Below are positions 55,201-62,600 of a DNA stretch of 64,000 nucleotides, piece by piece; position 1 is the stretch's first letter, and each line of letters starts with the position of its first letter. The notes beneath the pieces were generated by a model that did no database searches, was not told the DNA's origin, and saw only the letters and a list, made by a program, of their open reading frames with translations. The DNA is from Trochalopteron elliotii (Eukaryota; Chordata; Aves; Passeriformes; Leiothrichidae): assembly GCA_024734555.1 (NCBI GenBank), contig JANPWX010000339.1:350451-414450 (forward strand), in the 5' to 3' direction. The translations under genes and the position numbers were made by a program.

Positions 55201-56668
55201 TGCAGTGCCAACACTCCCTGGGAAAGACACCAGGACTTAGGTGGATTCTGCTTGCTGAATAGCATGAAAGGCTTTTTTCAGAAGGCACACTTGAAACTGT
55301 GTTAAAAGCAGAAAATCCAGGCTCATCAAGTGGACCACCATGGACAAAAATTCTTTTTATACCAAACACTGGAACACTGTTTCACATTGAATAATATATA
55401 TTACTAAAGACCAGGTCAAAGTGTATTGGAAAAAAAATTATTTTAAAGCAAGAAATGGCTTAGAAACACAACATCCAGAAATTTCCTTGAAAATAATGAT
55501 AATTTCAAGTGAAATTAGCGTTTCTGAATTGCTAAGATATTTTCAACATAGGGTAATACAAATATCCTACTTTGCCACCTATTAACTCAAATTTTAACAA
55601 TTTTTCAGGCTTTTATGGCATAAAACTTGATTTCACATAAAATTAATAGACAATCTGGTAATAATGTAACTAAATCCTATTGTTGATGTCTATTGAGAAA
55701 ATTAAATTTAAAAATCCAAACTCTTAGAACAGGCCTCTTATCTTCGGGGTTTAAACATATTTTGCCTTTATTTCACCTTAAAAATTGAATCCCATGAATG
55801 TAGAAAATACAGGTCCACTTATGCAAACTATTATTTTTGTTTTCTTTTTAGCAGTATATTTCAGCAACAGCTAAGAACATTCATGGATAAAAATAGAATT
55901 GCCTTCTGTTGCAGCAAAACACAGGAAATCATCAGCTGACTCCATCAATCTGATTAGCAAGATTAAAATGCACTTTAGGTGATGCCTGGTAGACAATCTT
56001 AAAATGTAACAGCCTCTGTAAACTCCATTCAAATGCATGTCAAAACTGGAAGTGAAGTATTACTTTCCACAGGTCAATATTCCAAGTATAATCAAGCCTG
56101 TTACAAAACTATTACTGTGAATTGCATCCAGTTTTATTTGTGAAATTAACTTAATCTCAGTCAGATTAATAGGTCAAATTGCCAAAATATCACATAGGAA
56201 TGAATACTTTCTATTATCTTGGGCTACAGTTTCTAAAATTCAGAACTATTACAAGGTGTTGGTTTTCAGGTTTTTTTTTGTCCTCCAACTCTGTGATAAG
56301 ATTCATATGCAGTAAGAAGATTATCTAATAATAAATATTCAAACAACACCATACTTTCTAATATTTTTACCTGATACTCTATTTTTTACCTAAATGTAAA
56401 GGCTCACATTTTATACATTTAAAAACCAAAAAAAAACATGTATAAGCATTCTGCTCAACAAGTACCACAACCACTGTTTAAGAATAAAGCAATATTTCTG
56501 CTAGACATCCTGCCCTTAAACCCAAAGTTAAAAATGAATGGTGTAACTCACAGGTGTTCCCATCATTGTGTAAGTTTTTCCTGAACCTGTCTGTCCATAT
56601 GCAAAGAGGCAGATGTTGTATCCTCTAAATGCACCAGACAACACAGAAGTGCCAAGGTCCTGGAACAC
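1111..56668 (-). CDS. STARD9: STARD9 gene (kinesin motor - FHA - giant tail - START), 31 visible coding exons, 5' end missing
   Basis: The spliced minus-strand frame encodes a kinesin motor with P-loop GQTGSGKT, switch I SSRSH and switch II DLAGSE, then neck coiled coil, FHA domain, coiled coils, a tail of about 3,700 residues in one exon, more coiled coil, and a C-terminal START domain. This architecture is unique to STARD9, and exon-by-exon similarity to remembered human STARD9 is clear from motor to stop. Coding exons total 14,910 nt (4,969 codons plus stop) and every junction is phase-compatible. About 80 N-terminal motor residues should lie beyond 64000, which would give a protein near 5,050 residues, longer than the human one (about 4,700). 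Known family role: microtubule motor that localises to centrosomes and keeps pericentriolar material cohesive in mitosis; also linked to lysosome tubulation. Exon limits are inferred from splice sites and homology, not from transcripts. Confidence 0.95.
1213..2257 (-). other. STARD9: STARD9 last intron
   Basis: AT-rich intron of 1,045 nt; canonical gtaagg...cag on the minus strand. The stretch next to the last exon (1213-1260) is GC-richer. I see no gene or known repeat. Confidence 0.85.
2258..2416 (-). CDS. STARD9: STARD9 START exon (EILPSAWIL)
   Basis: 53 codons, phase 0-0, acceptor gtcgtgtgcag, donor gtaagg. Encodes [33 protein letters not shown] and [12 protein letters not shown], the late START strands, nearly identical to human. 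Confidence 0.95.
2808..2887 (-). CDS. STARD9: STARD9 START exon ([18 protein letters not shown])
   Basis: 80 nt, acceptor ttttttccccag, donor gtaaag, phase 1 to 0. Encodes [20 protein letters not shown] and TVEAKE. PRDFC is a signature strand of START domains (PRDFV/C). Confidence 0.95.
3276..3481 (-). CDS. STARD9: STARD9 START core exon
   Basis: 206 nt, acceptor gcctctcacag, donor gtgagt. Encodes [20 protein letters not shown], then [20 protein letters not shown] and the [16 protein letters not shown] strands. This is the first half of the START helix-grip fold, which forms the hydrophobic lipid pocket. Confidence 0.95.
3570..3634 (-). CDS. STARD9: STARD9 START exon ([16 protein letters not shown])
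   Basis: 65 nt, acceptor gttttctaag, donor gtaagt, phase 0 to 2. Encodes [20 protein letters not shown] plus W and two bases of Lys; human has VMAACSDNLHNLFSCQATAG. Too short to appear as an independent ORF. Confidence 0.93.
3869..4011 (-). CDS. STARD9: STARD9 exon leading into the START domain
   Basis: 143 nt, acceptor ttcctgcag, donor gtaagt, phase 1 to 0. Encodes a poorly conserved Ser/Pro stretch, then [16 protein letters not shown], which matches the human START N-terminal helix (YQDLAKHVVDTSMAD). Confidence 0.92.
4643..4742 (-). CDS. STARD9: STARD9 linker exon ([16 protein letters not shown])
   Basis: 100 nt, phase 0 to 1, acceptor cttaaatcag, donor gtaagt. Encodes [20 protein letters not shown] and [13 protein letters not shown]; aligns to the human segment SRD..G.SAVR. 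Confidence 0.9.
5383..5529 (-). CDS. STARD9: STARD9 Ser-rich linker exon
   Basis: 49 codons, phase 0-0, acceptor cctattacag, donor gtgaga. Encodes [20 protein letters not shown] then a Ser/Thr/Gly-rich run with TSGYNSS, matching the human linker before the START domain. Confidence 0.93.
6035..6218 (-). CDS. STARD9: STARD9 coiled-coil exon ([17 protein letters not shown])
   Basis: 184 nt, acceptor attcttacag, donor gtaagc, phase 2 to 0. Encodes [18 protein letters not shown] then a highly charged single helix with [20 protein letters not shown] and [10 protein letters not shown], strongly conserved with human. Confidence 0.95.
6656..7020 (+). mobile_element. Solo LTR-like fragment, avian ERVL-type
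   Basis: Begins tgtcctggttcctgcca, followed by caggacagggttaatttt, the typical start of a common avian ERVL-family LTR. The tail shows the family's ctcaacccatgatctttacc block and the purine-rich ggaggggaagggaaag. No internal retroviral genes are adjacent, so it is a solo, diverged LTR in an intron, opposite in orientation to STARD9. The 3' limit is approximate. Confidence 0.6.
7273..7308. repeat. Two-copy 18-bp tandem repeat
   Basis: tcagatgtcagtaagaac is followed directly by tcagatgttagtaagaac, one mismatch. Intronic; probably slippage. Confidence 0.8.
7379..7576 (-). CDS. STARD9: STARD9 exon after giant exon ([12 protein letters not shown])
   Basis: 198 nt, acceptor tttccctaacag, donor gtaggg. 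Encodes [34 protein letters not shown], and [20 protein letters not shown]. Nearly every residue of the last block equals human, so this basic helical region is under strong constraint. SRSLSPQK is a likely proline-directed phosphosite. Confidence 0.95.
8311..8409. repeat. AT-only palindromic tract beside the giant exon's donor
   Basis: From about 8321 to 8409 the sequence is nearly all A/T, with reiterated tgtattaaaa units and nested ttaattaattaat palindromes; the outer arms (aatgtatta and taatacatt) are also complementary. It lies about 30-115 nt into the intron downstream of the giant exon. Confidence 0.7.
8437..19599 (-). CDS. STARD9: STARD9 giant exon, 11,163 nt
   Basis: One uninterrupted frame of 3,720 full codons plus split codons at both ends; acceptor tatttccacag, donor gtaaat (the next in-frame triplet is TAA). 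The product is Ser/Glu/Asn-rich and looks mostly disordered. Short islands match human STARD9: [18 protein letters not shown] (about 18690-18760), SFSLDSL (18410-18440), [17 protein letters not shown] (11395-11445), [17 protein letters not shown] (10935-10990), [12 protein letters not shown] (10825-10865), a helix with [20 protein letters not shown] (10350-10415), TQT motifs (10214-10260 and near 10525), [13 protein letters not shown] (9645-9685), [19 protein letters not shown] (8775-8830) and [11 protein letters not shown]...DALLRVLQ (8490-8560). Between islands it diverges freely. The open frame runs on upstream of 19599 into the intron, but splice site and phase set the exon start. Confidence 0.97.
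19600..20407 (-). other. STARD9: Intron upstream of giant exon
   Basis: 808 nt, AT-rich. No known repeat or coding signal. The giant exon's frame stays open for a further stretch into it (to about 19670), which is chance read-through, not exon. Confidence 0.8.
20408..20888 (-). CDS. STARD9: STARD9 long coiled-coil exon
   Basis: 481 nt, acceptor gtttacag, donor gtaagt. Encodes [18 protein letters not shown], a less conserved middle, then a strongly basic coiled coil with [18 protein letters not shown] and [20 protein letters not shown]. Ends YLPQVP, which joins to S-C-L-L-K of the giant exon. The basic stretch is a candidate nucleic acid, lipid or microtubule contact; that is inference. Confidence 0.94.
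22003..22064 (-). mobile_element. CR1 LINE 3'-end fragment
   Basis: The plus strand reads aatcataaaattacagaacc and then gggttggaagggaccttgaa, the reverse complement of the CR1 3' end (ccttccaaccc...attctatgatt). A short, old fragment in the intron between exons 24126-24316 and 20408-20888. Confidence 0.8.
22757..22771. repeat. T15 homopolymer
   Basis: Fifteen consecutive T in an intron. Could be the A-tail trace of an old insertion on the minus strand, but no element body is recognisable next to it. Confidence 0.6.
24126..24316 (-). CDS. STARD9: STARD9 coiled-coil exon ([11 protein letters not shown])
   Basis: 191 nt, donor gtgagt. Encodes a charged, Gln-rich coiled coil including [19 protein letters not shown] and [18 protein letters not shown], closely matching human STARD9. 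The acceptor is a tandem NAG (tacagcag): either AG keeps frame, adding or dropping one Ser. Confidence 0.93.
24317..31288 (-). other. STARD9: 7-kb intron without recognised content
   Basis: The longest complete intron here. A GC-richer, pyrimidine-rich patch lies at about 28700-29420, with few CpGs, so I do not call it a promoter. No conserved coding signal or known repeat recognised; the many short open frames fit chance. Confidence 0.7.
31289..31336 (-). CDS. STARD9: Putative 48-nt STARD9 exon (Cys-rich)
   Basis: Between acceptor tttatttctgcag and donor gtaaga lie 48 nt with one frame compatible with both neighbours (phase 2-2). They encode [16 protein letters not shown] do not recognise a human counterpart, so this exon rests on good splice sites plus exact phase. 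It is symmetric, so it could be skipped without changing frame. Confidence 0.68.
31337..34605 (-). other. STARD9: Introns around linker exon 33488-33591
   Basis: 31337-33487 (2.2 kb) and 33592-34605 (1.0 kb), strongly AT-rich, nothing recognised. Confidence 0.75.
33488..33591 (-). CDS. STARD9: STARD9 linker exon with DWLDLDG
   Basis: 104 nt, acceptor gctttctgtag, donor gtaagt, phase 0 to 2. Encodes [20 protein letters not shown] then [14 protein letters not shown]. The acidic/aromatic motif WLDLDG matches human EWLDLDGD after the FHA domain, which identifies the exon. The plus-strand open frame overlapping it is its antisense shadow. Confidence 0.88.
34606..34688 (-). CDS. STARD9: STARD9 FHA C-terminal exon
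   Basis: 83 nt, acceptor ttttcacag, donor gtaagt. Encodes [20 protein letters not shown] and [17 protein letters not shown] is the typical end of a kinesin-3 FHA domain. Confidence 0.95.
34689..36528 (-). other. STARD9: Introns around FHA core exon
   Basis: 34689-35501 and 35640-36528 are ordinary AT-rich introns without recognised elements. Confidence 0.75.
35502..35639 (-). CDS. STARD9: STARD9 FHA core exon
   Basis: 138 nt, phase 1 to 1. Acceptor tgttgtag, chosen over the nearby ttgcag because it restores V-L-Q and frame; donor is the less usual gtcagg, chosen because it joins in phase to the next exon. Encodes GQWIERNHC (the FHA S/N-x-x-H-like turn), then the [17 protein letters not shown] strands. 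35510-35590 is locally GC- and CpG-rich. Confidence 0.92.
36529..36580 (-). CDS. STARD9: STARD9 FHA exon (52 nt)
   Basis: Encodes [17 protein letters not shown] between acceptor cttgttttag and donor gtaaga, phase 0 to 1. GR is the conserved FHA Gly-Arg of the phosphopeptide-binding loop. Confidence 0.95.
38048..38085. repeat. Two-copy 19-bp tandem repeat
   Basis: atcaattatcctcttcatt followed directly by atcaattatcttcttcatt, one mismatch, in a 3.8-kb intron. Confidence 0.8.
38631..38652. repeat. Perfect 9-bp inverted repeat with 4-nt loop
   Basis: ttggaagtt, loop ctcc, aacttccaa. Could form a small hairpin on either strand; no recognised function. Confidence 0.75.
40390..40569 (-). CDS. STARD9: STARD9 exon: neck end and FHA domain start
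   Basis: 60 codons, phase 0-0, acceptor ttctttaag, donor gtgaga. Encodes [12 protein letters not shown] (second neck helix), then [20 protein letters not shown], the first FHA strands. FHA domains bind phosphothreonine peptides; kinesin-3 motors carry one directly after the neck. Confidence 0.95.
41064..41138 (-). CDS. STARD9: STARD9 neck exon
   Basis: 25 codons, phase 0-0, acceptor tttgtacag, donor gtgtgt (weak). Encodes [14 protein letters not shown] then [11 protein letters not shown], matching the human segment between neck coil and FHA domain. Confidence 0.9.
41878..41955 (-). CDS. STARD9: STARD9 neck coiled-coil exon
   Basis: 26 codons, phase 0-0, acceptor atgtttcag, donor gtatgt. Encodes [20 protein letters not shown] and LMSFEL, the short coiled coil typical of the kinesin-3 neck and nearly identical in human STARD9. 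Confidence 0.95.
43639..43736 (-). CDS. STARD9: STARD9 motor C-terminal exon
   Basis: 98 nt, acceptor gtctttag, donor gtgagg. Encodes [18 protein letters not shown] then [13 protein letters not shown]: the last motor helix (ET-STLRYA-AK-I-N), ending in the neck linker. Confidence 0.95.
44145..44345 (-). CDS. STARD9: STARD9 motor exon: long Ser-rich loop L12 plus YIPYRDS
   Basis: 201 nt, acceptor ccctcag, donor gtgagt. The first two thirds encode a Ser/Gly/Pro-rich insertion at the position of the kinesin-3 K-loop (loop L12); it has no lysine run. The last third is canonical: [20 protein letters not shown] followed by SKTIMIA. The 44160-44320 part is unusually GC-rich for this AT-rich locus. 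Confidence 0.95.
44560..44657 (-). CDS. STARD9: STARD9 motor exon with relay helix
   Basis: 98 nt, acceptor gctacag, donor gtaagc. Encodes [11 protein letters not shown] followed by [18 protein letters not shown], the switch II loop and relay helix alpha4, which docks on the microtubule. YCKDR in place of the more common GAEG/RLKEG loop is a STARD9 feature also present in human. Confidence 0.95.
45356..45423 (-). CDS. STARD9: STARD9 motor exon with switch II start
   Basis: 68 nt, phase 0 to 2, acceptor ttcttcag, donor gtaatg. Encodes [22 protein letters not shown]; the DLAG continues to SE in the next exon, giving the switch II / Walker B equivalent DLAGSE. Confidence 0.95.
46301..46373 (-). 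CDS. STARD9: STARD9 motor exon with switch I
   Basis: 73 nt, acceptor tttctag, donor gttagc. Encodes ITAATHIHN followed by [20 protein letters not shown] is kinesin switch I, which senses the gamma-phosphate. The Asn three residues before SSRSH in most kinesins is His here, as in human STARD9. Confidence 0.95.
48596..48665 (-). CDS. STARD9: STARD9 motor exon (helix alpha3 region)
   Basis: 70 nt, acceptor tttggcag, donor gtattt; starts with two bases of a Gly codon and ends with two bases of an Arg codon. Encodes [22 protein letters not shown], matching the human segment that leads into switch I. Isolated by 5.2 kb and 2.2 kb introns. Confidence 0.92.
48666..53857 (-). other. STARD9: 5.2-kb motor intron
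   Basis: Holds the GT/CA inverted microsatellite (49995-50025). No gene or recognised transposon. Confidence 0.75.
49995..50025. repeat. Inverted dinucleotide microsatellite (GT)n - 8 nt - (CA)n
   Basis: A GT run at 49995-50007, spacer aagacttg, then a CA run at 50016-50025. The two runs are complementary and could fold back. Confidence 0.8.
53858..53970 (-). CDS. STARD9: STARD9 motor exon with [13 protein letters not shown]
   Basis: 113 nt, acceptor ctttgcag, donor gtgaga. Begins with the third base of a Ser codon, then the kinesin signature [13 protein letters not shown], followed by a loop with the basic run DRKK and the strand [14 protein letters not shown]. This is the core beta-sheet/loop L5-L8 part of the motor. 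Confidence 0.95.
54440..54501 (-). CDS. STARD9: STARD9 motor exon (GLFSRKND segment)
   Basis: 62 nt, 20 codons plus two bases (phase 0 to 2). It encodes the helix/strand GLF...SCRVKV that precedes FLEIYNE in all kinesins. Donor gtaagc is strong; the acceptor (catttgtgaag) has a poor pyrimidine tract. Confidence 0.9.
54588..54620 (-). CDS. STARD9: STARD9 33-nt motor micro-exon
   Basis: Eleven codons ([11 protein letters not shown]) between acceptor tttgaag and donor gtattt, phase 0-0. It supplies the conserved kinesin segment G-L-x-P-R-I that follows the P-loop exon's MMGTP, and joins directly to the next exon's GLFSRKND, exactly as in the human protein. Too short for ORF finders. Skipping it would keep frame but remove an essential motor element. 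Confidence 0.92.
56552..56668 (-). CDS. STARD9: STARD9 exon with kinesin P-loop (first visible exon)
   Basis: 39 codons, phase 0 at both ends. Acceptor is tcttttcag, donor is gtgagt. It encodes VFQDLG, then the kinesin signature [21 protein letters not shown], whose GQTGSGKT is the Walker A (P-loop) that binds ATP phosphates. The N-terminal beta strands of the motor (AVRVRP motif) are not in this exon and I could not find them to the right of it. Confidence 0.95.
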
Positions 56669-59600
56669 CTGAAAAGACCAAGAGAAATAAAACAGTCCAT
56701 GAACAATATCTCTCCCTGCAAACACTCTTCATCACCTGCAGGTCTTGCTCCTTTAATAACTCTGTGGGAACAAGGATCTTCACACATTTGTCTTTCTGTT
56801 TGATCAGACTCAATGTTGAGTGCTCAGCATTCACTTGTTAGGTCTTCCTTAAGATACTGGTATACCAAGCACAGTGCTGACAAGGAGCAGTGGTGTTTAA
56901 GTGCTTCCTTGCCTGCTACCTCTTATTTTATATTCAGACTATGTGAATTCTTGAGGATCTTTCCTACCCCAAGTGTTTACAGTTCTCATCATAAATGTGA
57001 CAGAAAGTCAGGATCAAAGGCTCTTTGATGCAATTACATAAATTCAGCATAAAAACTACATATCAGAAGCAAAGTCTAATCTGCACACAAATTTCACCCA
57101 AGCAGTATTTTTATCTGACCTATCTGGTCAGTAAGTGACACCACCAGAGACTACATGCTTCATCTTCTCTTCACACCAAACACACAGTGACATGTCTTTT
57201 TCTGCTCATTGTATTACAGAACCAGGACCTGTTACCACCAAATCCTTGTCAGCCTCTCAGGGCTTCCAAAGCTCGCACTGTGGCTGCTAAAGTTGGGCCA
57301 ACACTGCCAAACTACCCATACAGCAAGATCCGACCAGGTATTCCTTCTACTTTTCCTGTTCCTTTTTTTTATTTTATTTTTAGTCCACAGGTGACCCACA
57401 TTGTGATCACTGTTCTCAGGACATCAAAGCCTTGCCCTAGACCAGCTGAATGGACACTTGGTAAGGTTTGACAGGAAGTGCATTGTGGATCAAAAGGTTC
57501 CAGCAGGCAGGCTGCCAACCCCTGTGCACATTTTGGCCTTGCAAAAGAGATGTTACAAGTATTAATGGTTTTGCTGTTCACATAGAAAGCTGGTTAGTAT
57601 ATACAGAGAGATGCATAGGATTTCAGTGTTTCAGTGCTGTGAAACCTCATCCACTGCCAGGTCATTTGCTTCTCCAGTGAACAGATAGATGTACTAAAAC
57701 TGATACAAAAAAAAATCACAGATCACCACTTTACCTAAAATACCCAGACAGCAGATTGGAAACACTCTCCTGAGACTTTAGTTTTCAGATCATATTTCAA
57801 CTCAAACTAGATGCTAATTTCCAGCTGAAGAATCAATAACATTCCTATCTGGCAAAAATTGACTACCCATGTTTGTCTGTGAAAGGGTACATGGAATGTC
57901 AGAGCATCTGCTTCACTGGGATTATCAGCTCAAGAAACTTTCCCATTCAAAGCATACAGAGAAAGCCATGAACAAAACACAGGGATACAAATGTAATAGA
58001 CAAGGGAAAAAATAGATAGAGAGAAACTCTCCAGTCACTACTGGCTGTTAAGGAACTGAAACAGAGCTTTAGAGAGGGTCAACCTGGACTTCACAGCCAA
58101 CAATCTGGAGAAAAAGGGCAACAGGAGAATTTGGGATATTTAAGTGGGGTCTGCAGGGCTGCGTAAAACTCACCAAGGAATGTTTAGGGTGAGGAGTATT
58201 AAGGTAAGGAATATTATTTAGAAGCAGAGTCCAAGCTGATGGTCAAGGGATTCAGGGCAGGGGTGCTTCTGAGCACATGCACAGTTGCTTGTGAGCAGCA
58301 AATTGAGCTATCAGGCAAGTAGAAGCCCTGCAGAGAGGTTAAAAGGGCTCAGAATCCAGGGAAAGTTATTCTCATGTGAATTCTCCAGTGAACACTGAAT
58401 TTTCCCTCAGTAGAAGCACCACTAGGATCTCTTCCCTACCTGGTTAGCATGTAAAACTTTCAGGACATCTCTAAGACAGGACACTTAAGTTGAATGGAGA
58501 AAGTTCCTCCTGTGTGAGCACCTCAATGAAATCAGTAGCTGGGAATGTGACTATAAGGGGCAGGAGGAAAGAATTTGATCTAAATTCAAGATGGCAAGAA
58601 CTAGTTCTGAAGATTGAGGGAGGACTGGAGTCAAGCAGTATAAGGGACTAAGGAATTACAGGATGAATTATCTTGAAGTAAGGGAAGCAAGGCAATACTG
58701 TGCCCATTTCAGAGTATCAACATTGAATAAATTCAGGAATTTTGCATGGCTCATTGCACTAAAGGCAACTGGAGGACTCTGTACCAATTTAGAACCCATA
58801 CTTCACATAGTAGAACCACTTACAACAGGGATAAATGCAGCCTAGAGAAGTATCTTGATTCTGTGATAGTTTCCTCAGTAAGTGCTGTACTCCTTTCTGA
58901 AAGTTCACAATGGATCTCTGAGAGTTAGTAACTGAGCTAAGTACAATAAAATGAAATCTTCACAGGTAGCAAGTTTTCAGGATAGCAACACTAATCAATG
59001 CCATCTGGACATTGAGGGATTGGTATTTTAGAACAACAGCATTTTACTTCTTGCTCTATTGTTGAAACTTTTGTACAACATTGTGCAACTCATTTAGCAT
59101 TTTCATGGTTCGATTTTCTATAGATAAAGTAGGAATAATGCTATCCATTTGTAGAAGATTGTGGGATGTTCTCACTAGTGTTCATAAATCTCCTTGCGAT
59201 TGTAGAACATCCACAGCAATTTAAGGCAACTGTGCAGATTATTGGGCATGATCTCTCTCCAAGAGTACCTTGGACTCTGAAAGAAGAGCCTCTAACTCCA
59301 GCTTCAGTTAAAGCTCTTACATGTACTCTATATTAAATACACATGGTGACTCAGACACTTTAATTCAAATACGTTCCAAATCAGACCTTTTTAAATTAGT
59401 CCTTGAGAGAAGACATGTAATACAAGCAAAACTGGATACTCTGGAAACAGTGACATAACCCTAGGACAGCGATGCATCAGAATTTAAAAAAATTATTTAC
59501 TGAACTTCTATTAAAAGCTGATTTTTACTGTTTTGTTTTAGTTATTTCTGGTAAATTTCTCTCCTTTTGTGAGGATAAATTACAATTATTTTAGTTGACT

Positions 59601-62600
59601 GCAGCCTCAATTTAGTAAGAAAAGCCTCTTTATTTTGGTGTACTACAGAAAAAACGCCGAAGTGCAGCATAGCAATCAATTTACTACTTGTTTAAAAAGG
59701 AAGGAGAGTAATTGAAATCAAAGCTTTTTTCTAATATCAGAGGCATTAGTCCAAAGACCCATCAGCAATAACAGTTGCAGATTATACAAAAAGTCCTCTA
59801 ATTAAATCATTCTGGGCATATGTACTAACATATTTCATGATATTACAGACTGAATCACAGATTTTGCTGATGACAGGGTGGGGATGGCAAGGAAAAGAAG
59901 ATCCTTCTGGGATTCTTCCAAGTCTCACATTTGAAATGAAACTTCAGGAAGATGAGGTTTTTCCAGGAACATGAGTTGGATATGGTTTCCTGCAGAGAAC
60001 ACACCATTTGGCTGAGGCAGCTCTGTCCTCCCTGCATGGCTGCTCTGTGTGACTGGCACTGTTCACTTTGTTCCATGCAAGAATGAGCCTTTCAACAAAG
60101 CCCTAACTGGCTTTGCCATGTCTTTTCCCTGCACTTGCCCTGCTGTATGTGGTCCATACCCCATGGTGATCTGTGAAATACTCTACAATTTATCACTTGT
60201 CAACTGTCCTAACAATGGGAAAAAACCATGCCTTTCTGAAAAAGTTATGAGAAGCCATAAGACAACTGTCAAATTATCACCATTGAGATAATCCTATTTA
60301 AAACTGAAGACTAGAAAGACTGACTATTTATTTCTTTTGAAATACAAATGTATTAGAGGTTAAACAAATGTGCCACTCTGTAAACATCCTCTGAATTACT
60401 TTTGGAAAACAAAAATTATGAAGTATACACTGAAGTCAGCATGGAACACAAAGTAAATCCACACCAAAAATTTGCAGTTAGTATCAGCTCACCCCTGACA
60501 AGAAAATGAGGTTTTATTACTCAATTCAAAACAAAATAAAATTTGGTAGAACAAACTGAGATATGGTTTTGGATTGCTTCTTCAAGAATGCTTGAGAATT
60601 TTAACCTTTCCACACAGTCCATTTTTAAAATGATATATGAGGAACATTGGAAATGCACCTCATCTTAATAAAAGATAAAAAAACTGGAGGAGTCTAGGAG
60701 ATTTCAAAGAAGGATACCACCTGTCCTAAGAAAGGGTGATGACCAAGTGACAGAAGACATTTCTTCTCCCTGTTGCATGAACCTTCATAAAGTGAGTTTC
60801 ATAATACTGAAGTAGTAAAACTCTTCCTTTTTAGAAAATGGAAACACGTTTTGAAATTAGATTTGTGAGCAATAAGCATAACAATCTTTTCCACTACCAG
60901 GAGATTTATAAGAGGTGAGCAGTAATCTGTTCTGATTCTTTCCCATTTGGACAGCAGAATCAGAACTCTTCTCTCAGCCCTCCTTTGCTAGCTTAAAAGT
61001 CAAAATGTATAGTCGGTTTTTACATCTTTCTTAAATAATGAATTTTCAAGACACTGAAAAATACCTTATTTATTAGCCTGAGATTATATCACATTTAATA
61101 ACATTAGACTTCCATGTCTGTGTATAAGTATGCATCAGCAGACAGGTGACTATATATCTTTTTCTGGAATATATTTTGTTCTACTGCTAAGAAGTAAAAT
61201 AAGGCATGGAGCATATCCAGTAACTCACCAAAAGTGAAAGAATTTTCAGATTTCTTTTATTAATAGTAATGATTTGGAACTTTAGATTACACTGAAATTT
61301 TTGCTCGGACATTAAGAGTGTGAAGCCTTTCGCTTTCAAATTCTTTTTAAAAAGGCCTATTTATTTTTGAAAAAAAGTTTTAGCATATTCTATTTCTGCA
61401 TTTCTATTTATAATATGCCTGTGCATATTATAAAGACTTTTTTCCTTTTATATTCTTTGACTCCTTAGTTATTATCAAACCAATGGCCTGTGGATAATCC
61501 TTTGAATCCATTAACCTGTGACACACACTAAGACAGACACAAGTGTGTTGACTCTCAGTTTTTCATATGTTCCTCCAAAAGGTTGGAGATTATTAAACTG
61601 CTCTCTAATGCCTGAGATTCAAACTAATGCCACTGACTTTGTAACACAAGGCTCAGTTAGTATTAGTACCTTTGACTTTCCTTTGAATTACTATGCATTG
61701 AACAGATACACACCTAGCACAGCTGATGACAACAAATACATATTTTACATTGTAGGTGGAAGGCGCTCTCTTTATTCTCTGTGTCCCTCTAAGACTAATA
61801 AATGCTTTAATTTTGAAGATAATGGGTTCATTCTATCAGATATGAAGGTTTGGCAATATAAATTTCCTGAGCATAAAACTTTCCTTTCTTAACCCAATCA
61901 GAACCTGGATTACAAGAAGAAAGAAAAAGCAATTGTTTTAAATGACAGTAGATTGACTGTTATGCTTTAGGGTTTAATAATTTGGGAAAGTGAATGTGTT
62001 TCCAAGTCACTCAAGCCAAATCTCAGAGCCACATAAAAAAAACCCCTTTAAACTTCCAGATACAGCATGTAATCCCAAGTCTGCAAATGTAAGGGATCAA
62101 TATTGATAAATAAGCATTTTCTGGCACTTTGGGCTTTTTTCCTCTAAGTAATATCTGGAAAATAAGGCTTGCACTTTACTTTGAGAACAATGAACAAGCA
62201 ATGACCAACTTCGACTGAAACAGAGGAAAAGGGAGGGGAAAGCAGAAGGAGGAAGCTACAACTTTTAGGAGTAACAAGTTAATGAAATAGTTTATCAAGT
62301 CTTATTTGGACAGCACCTGTTTTCTTATTTGCCAATGTCTGAAATGGTCAATGTATAACAGTAACAATAGGACACTAAATAAAACTTGGAAACCTCAGAA
62401 ATTTCAAGAGAGTTTATTTGGTAAAGGTAAAAAAAAAAAAATAGGAATAAAAAAGGATTTTTGAATAAACAAAATTGCTACTCATAACAGGCCTAGTCCA
62501 CAAGCATCAATATTGACAACTTACCAAAAGCAATCCAGTTTTACTGAAAAACATTAGGCTAAAGTTAGAATACTAAGATTAATTCCCACTGCTAATAACC

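Larger units (their letters stand above)
53971..56551 (-). other. STARD9: Introns around the two small motor exons
   Basis: 53971-54439 and 54621-56551, plus a 86-nt intron 54502-54587 between the 62-nt and 33-nt exons. Nothing else recognised. Confidence 0.8.

Noticed and set aside
57187..57471. 94-codon plus-strand frame with Pro-rich text, considered as a retrocopy
   Set aside because: No recognised parent gene, no poly(A) tail or target-site duplication seen.
61518..61892. 124-codon plus-strand open frame in the right-hand intron
   Set aside because: No recognisable domain, no signal of a promoter or poly(A) nearby, composition like random AT-rich intron; length is within chance for 64 kb.
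62520..62552. Minus-strand tttttcag ... gtaagt pair enclosing a 23-nt open stretch, considered as an upstream motor exon
   Set aside because: The encoded residues do not match any expected kinesin N-terminal segment; most likely chance splice-like sites.
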